DNA from: Enterococcus termitis
GTDB taxonomy: Bacteria; Bacillota; Bacilli; Lactobacillales; Enterococcaceae
DNA: 64,000 bases
Direction of reading: 5' to 3'
Assembly: GCF_001730305.1 (NCBI RefSeq)
Contig: NZ_MIJY01000001.1
Span: forward strand, 558,001 to 622,000
In this document: piece by piece, positions 61,952 through 64,000 of the stretch
How positions within the stretch are numbered: position 1 is the stretch's first letter
Layout of the letters: each line of letters begins with the position of its first letter
Notes under the pieces: model-generated
The model's database searches: none
The model's input: the letters and a program-made list of their open reading frames with translations, nothing else
What the model was told of the DNA's origin: nothing
Position numbers and translations under genes: made by a program

Positions 61952-63301
61952 TTGTTCTAGTTGCTGAGTTTGGTCTAAATTCTTTAAGCGTTTTATAGCT
62001 TTCAGATAAGAAGCAAGCAGTACAACCACTGAACCTGCCCAAGCGAGTGGAGAAGCAAATGCTGCACCTACAAAGCCGAAAGAGGCTGTTAAGAAAATTG
62101 CTGCAAATGAACGCATGATCAGCTCCATAATTCCTGCAATGGTTGGAACAACACTTTGTCCAAGCCCTTGTAAGGTATAGCGTAGAATAAATAAAATAGC
62201 TAAAAGCCAGTACATACTGCCGTTTACATTAAAATAAATTTGAGATAAATCAAGAACAGCTGTTTCTTTAGCACTGACAAACAGAGTAACTAAATTTTGA
62301 CCGAAAAGCACAACAATTGCTCCTGCTAATAAGCTGAAACCAATACTCATCACCAAGCATTGTGTAACGCCTTGAAGAATTCGTTTATATTTCTTTGCTC
62401 CATAATTTTGAGCGGTAAAAGTAGCCATTGCAATACCAAAAGACATCATAGGCTGTGTTGCAAACTGTTCAATTTTTCCAGAAGCAGCCTGAGCTGCGAC
62501 AACATCCGTACCTAGACTGTTCAACGCAGCTTGCAGAATGATTGCACCGATTGCAATGATCGAAGATTGAAATGCCATTGGCAAAGCAATGTTCAAATGA
62601 GCGCGAAAGTCTTTTTTGTCAATTATAAAATCTCTTTTTCTTAACTGCAGATTAGGAATTTTCCATCGAATATAGACCACACATAAAAGGCTGGAAATGA
62701 TTTGAGCAGTAACAGTCGCAATCCCTGCTCCGGCAACGCCCATATGAAAATTGATAATCAAAATCAAATCCAAGACGACATTGATAATACTTGCAATGAT
62801 CAAAAATAAAAGCGGTGTTCTACTATCACCAAGCGCCCGTATCACATTGGATAATAAATTAAAGGCCATTGCTGCAAAAATACCGGCAAAGATAATTGAA
62901 ATAAAAAGTTGAGCATCTTGAATGATTTCTTTGGGCGTCTGCATCAAAACTAACATAGGACGAACGAAGATCAAACTAAGTCCTGTTAAAACGATCGTAA
63001 CAACTCCGCTGATCATGATCCCGGTAGCAAAACTCTTTTTTACACCGCGATAATCCTGCGCCCCAAAGCGCTGAGAGGTCATGATCGAAAGACCTGCTGT
63101 CAACCCTTGAGCAAAACCAATAATCAAAAATGTAATACTGCCTGTGGAACCAACTGCTGCCAATGCATCTTTTCCTAATGTTTGCCCGACAATGATCATA
63201 TCCGCCATATTATAAAACTGCTGAAAAATATTGCCGATCAATAACGGAATCGTGAAAAAGAAAATCAGCTTTGCAGGATTGCCATGTGTCAATTCTTTCA
63301 A
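61949..63301 (-). CDS. MATE family efflux transporter
   Basis: A 450-residue polytopic exporter with about twelve membrane segments in two related halves. The start is KELTHGNPAKLIFFFTIPLL, with IGNIFQQFYNMADMIIVGQ, and the second half has LPMAFQSSIIAIGAIILQAA. MATE proteins expel drugs or metabolites using Na+ or H+. I chose TTG at 63301, seven bases after GAAAGGGTG, because the family begins at this Lys-Glu/Asp-Leu-Thr; a GTG at 63310 lies on the ribosome site. Confidence 0.92.
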   Translation of the reverse strand: MKELTHGNPAKLIFFFTIPLLIGNIFQQFYNMADMIIVGQTLGKDALAAVGSTGSITFLIIGFAQGLTAGLSIMTSQRFGAQDYRGVKKSFATGIMISGVVTIVLTGLSLIFVRPMLVLMQTPKEIIQDAQLFISIIFAGIFAAMAFNLLSNVIRALGDSRTPLLFLIIASIINVVLDLILIINFHMGVAGAGIATVTAQIISSLLCVVYIRWKIPNLQLRKRDFIIDKKDFRAHLNIALPMAFQSSIIAIGAIILQAALNSLGTDVVAAQAASGKIEQFATQPMMSFGIAMATFTAQNYGAKKYKRILQGVTQCLVMSIGFSLLAGAIVVLFGQNLVTLFVSAKETAVLDLSQIYFNVNGSMYWLLAILFILRYTLQGLGQSVVPTIAGIMELIMRSFAAIFLTASFGFVGAAFASPLAWAGSVVVLLASYLKAIKRLKNLDQTQQLEQ

Positions 63302-63577
63302 TGAAAACACCCTTTCATTTATAAGGAAATCAAAACGATAAACACTCTGTTCTAAAGAAACACCAAATGGATCAAATCAAAAAATAGGCATTATTAAAAA
63401 TTTCTTATTCATAGTAGCATAATCTCTTGGTTTTGCAAGTAGTTTAATAAGGAAAAAATGAACATAAAATCTAAATGAAACGACTCTTTTTGAAAAAATT
63501 TTTGCTATAATTGACCCAAATGCAGCTAAGCAGTAGTATGATAAAGAATAGCTAAATAGGATTGAGGAGTTGAGGCT

Positions 63578-64000
63578 GTGAAAAGTGAGTTAAAAATGCC
63601 GATAAAAATGAGTATCCACATGGTAAAATGGTTAATTATATCCGCTTTGATAGGAAGTATTATGGGCGCATTATCTGCATTTTTTTTGAAAAGTTTAGAA
63701 ATCGTTACGACCATTAGGCTAGAACATAGTTGGCTGCTGTTTCTGTTGCCGGTCAGTGGCGCTATTTTTGCTTTTTTATATCAACGATATGGCGGAAATG
63801 CGATCAGAGGAAACAATCTAGTGATTGATCAAGCGAATGGAGAACAGGAGAATATCCCACTACGGTTGATACCCTTAACGTTGTTTGGTACGCTGACAAC
63901 CCATTTATTTGGCGGTTCAGTTGGTCGTGAAGGAACAGCAGTACAAATGGGCGGTACAGTCGCAAATGCTGTAGGTCGTGTGTTTCATTTAGAAAAGCTG
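63578..64000 (+). CDS. ClC-type chloride channel/antiporter, 3' truncated by window edge
   Basis: A 141-codon open frame running off the right edge. It starts at GTG 63578 with GAGGAG eight bases upstream. It shows membrane segments (WLIISALIGSIMGALSAFFL), a second one around SWLLFLLPVSGAIFAF, and the ClC selectivity motif GREGT in GGSVGREGTAVQMGGTVAN. It lacks only the remaining membrane segments beyond the window. Confidence 0.92.
   Translation, partial: MKSELKMPIKMSIHMVKWLIISALIGSIMGALSAFFLKSLEIVTTIRLEHSWLLFLLPVSGAIFAFLYQRYGGNAIRGNNLVIDQANGEQENIPLRLIPLTLFGTLTTHLFGGSVGREGTAVQMGGTVANAVGRVFHLEKL

Overview
The window reads as low-GC Gram-positive chromosome, most likely an Enterococcus that is not E. 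faecalis itself. The evidence is an EutV/EutW-type ethanolamine operon with an RNA antitermination site, a WxL/DUF916 surface-protein locus beside an Mga-like regulator, an LPXTG chitinase, LXG-type (type VII secretion) toxin genes, Gram-positive ribosome binding sites and many intrinsic terminators. Genus is inferred from gene content; no 16S rRNA gene is present.

Layout. (1) 1-16.5 kb is an ethanolamine-use and vitamin B12 block. It holds the 3' part of the EutW sensor kinase, a dual-hairpin antiterminator, eutA-B-C-L, an EutK-like shell protein, eutE, eutM, a PduL phosphotransacylase, an odd EutT-like protein, eutN, eutH and eutQ. A separate promoter and leader then drive an ECF transporter (T, fused A-A', CbrT-like S), a DUF4430 lipoprotein, an EutP-like GTPase and a PduO-type cobalamin adenosyltransferase. 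Together these take up B12, make AdoCbl, split ethanolamine to ammonia and acetaldehyde, and convert the aldehyde to acetyl-phosphate in a microcompartment. (2) 16.5-28.1 kb is housekeeping: a PNPOx-like protein, an EVE protein, a MacAB-like exporter on the minus strand, a phosphoesterase, the LPXTG chitinase, Tex, a SprT-like protein, a YdcF-like protein and tRNA-Leu(GAG).

(3) 28.5-35.4 kb is a visibly AT-rich polymorphic-toxin island: two small Lap-like helical proteins, an LXG toxin and its candidate immunity gene. These are followed by two promoterless orphan toxin tips and five mosaic copies of one immunity-like gene, spaced at exactly 647 bp wherever no tip intervenes. (4) 35.6-37.0 kb holds decaying secreted-protein genes, including a ChW-repeat gene with two in-frame TGA codons.

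(5) 37.1-42.9 kb carries a GH13 glucosidase, an aminotransferase, an HTH-TPR regulator and nagA. (6) 43-51.6 kb is a WxL surface cluster (large adhesin-like WxL protein, an LPXTG-WxL fusion, a small WxL protein, a DUF916/DUF3324 anchor) with an Mga-like regulator. (7) 51.6-64 kb carries a membrane-anchored nuclease with a possible SUKH-like partner, an ABC exporter with a very long coiled coil, a YuaF/flotillin pair, two divergent aromatic-acid-exporter-like genes, an HD protein, a MATE transporter and the start of a ClC channel.

The parts most worth follow-up are the toxin-tip/immunity array, the B12 module with its transcobalamin-fold lipoprotein and unexplained leader, the shared encapsulation-peptide-like helices on eut cargo proteins, and the LPXTG-WxL fusion.
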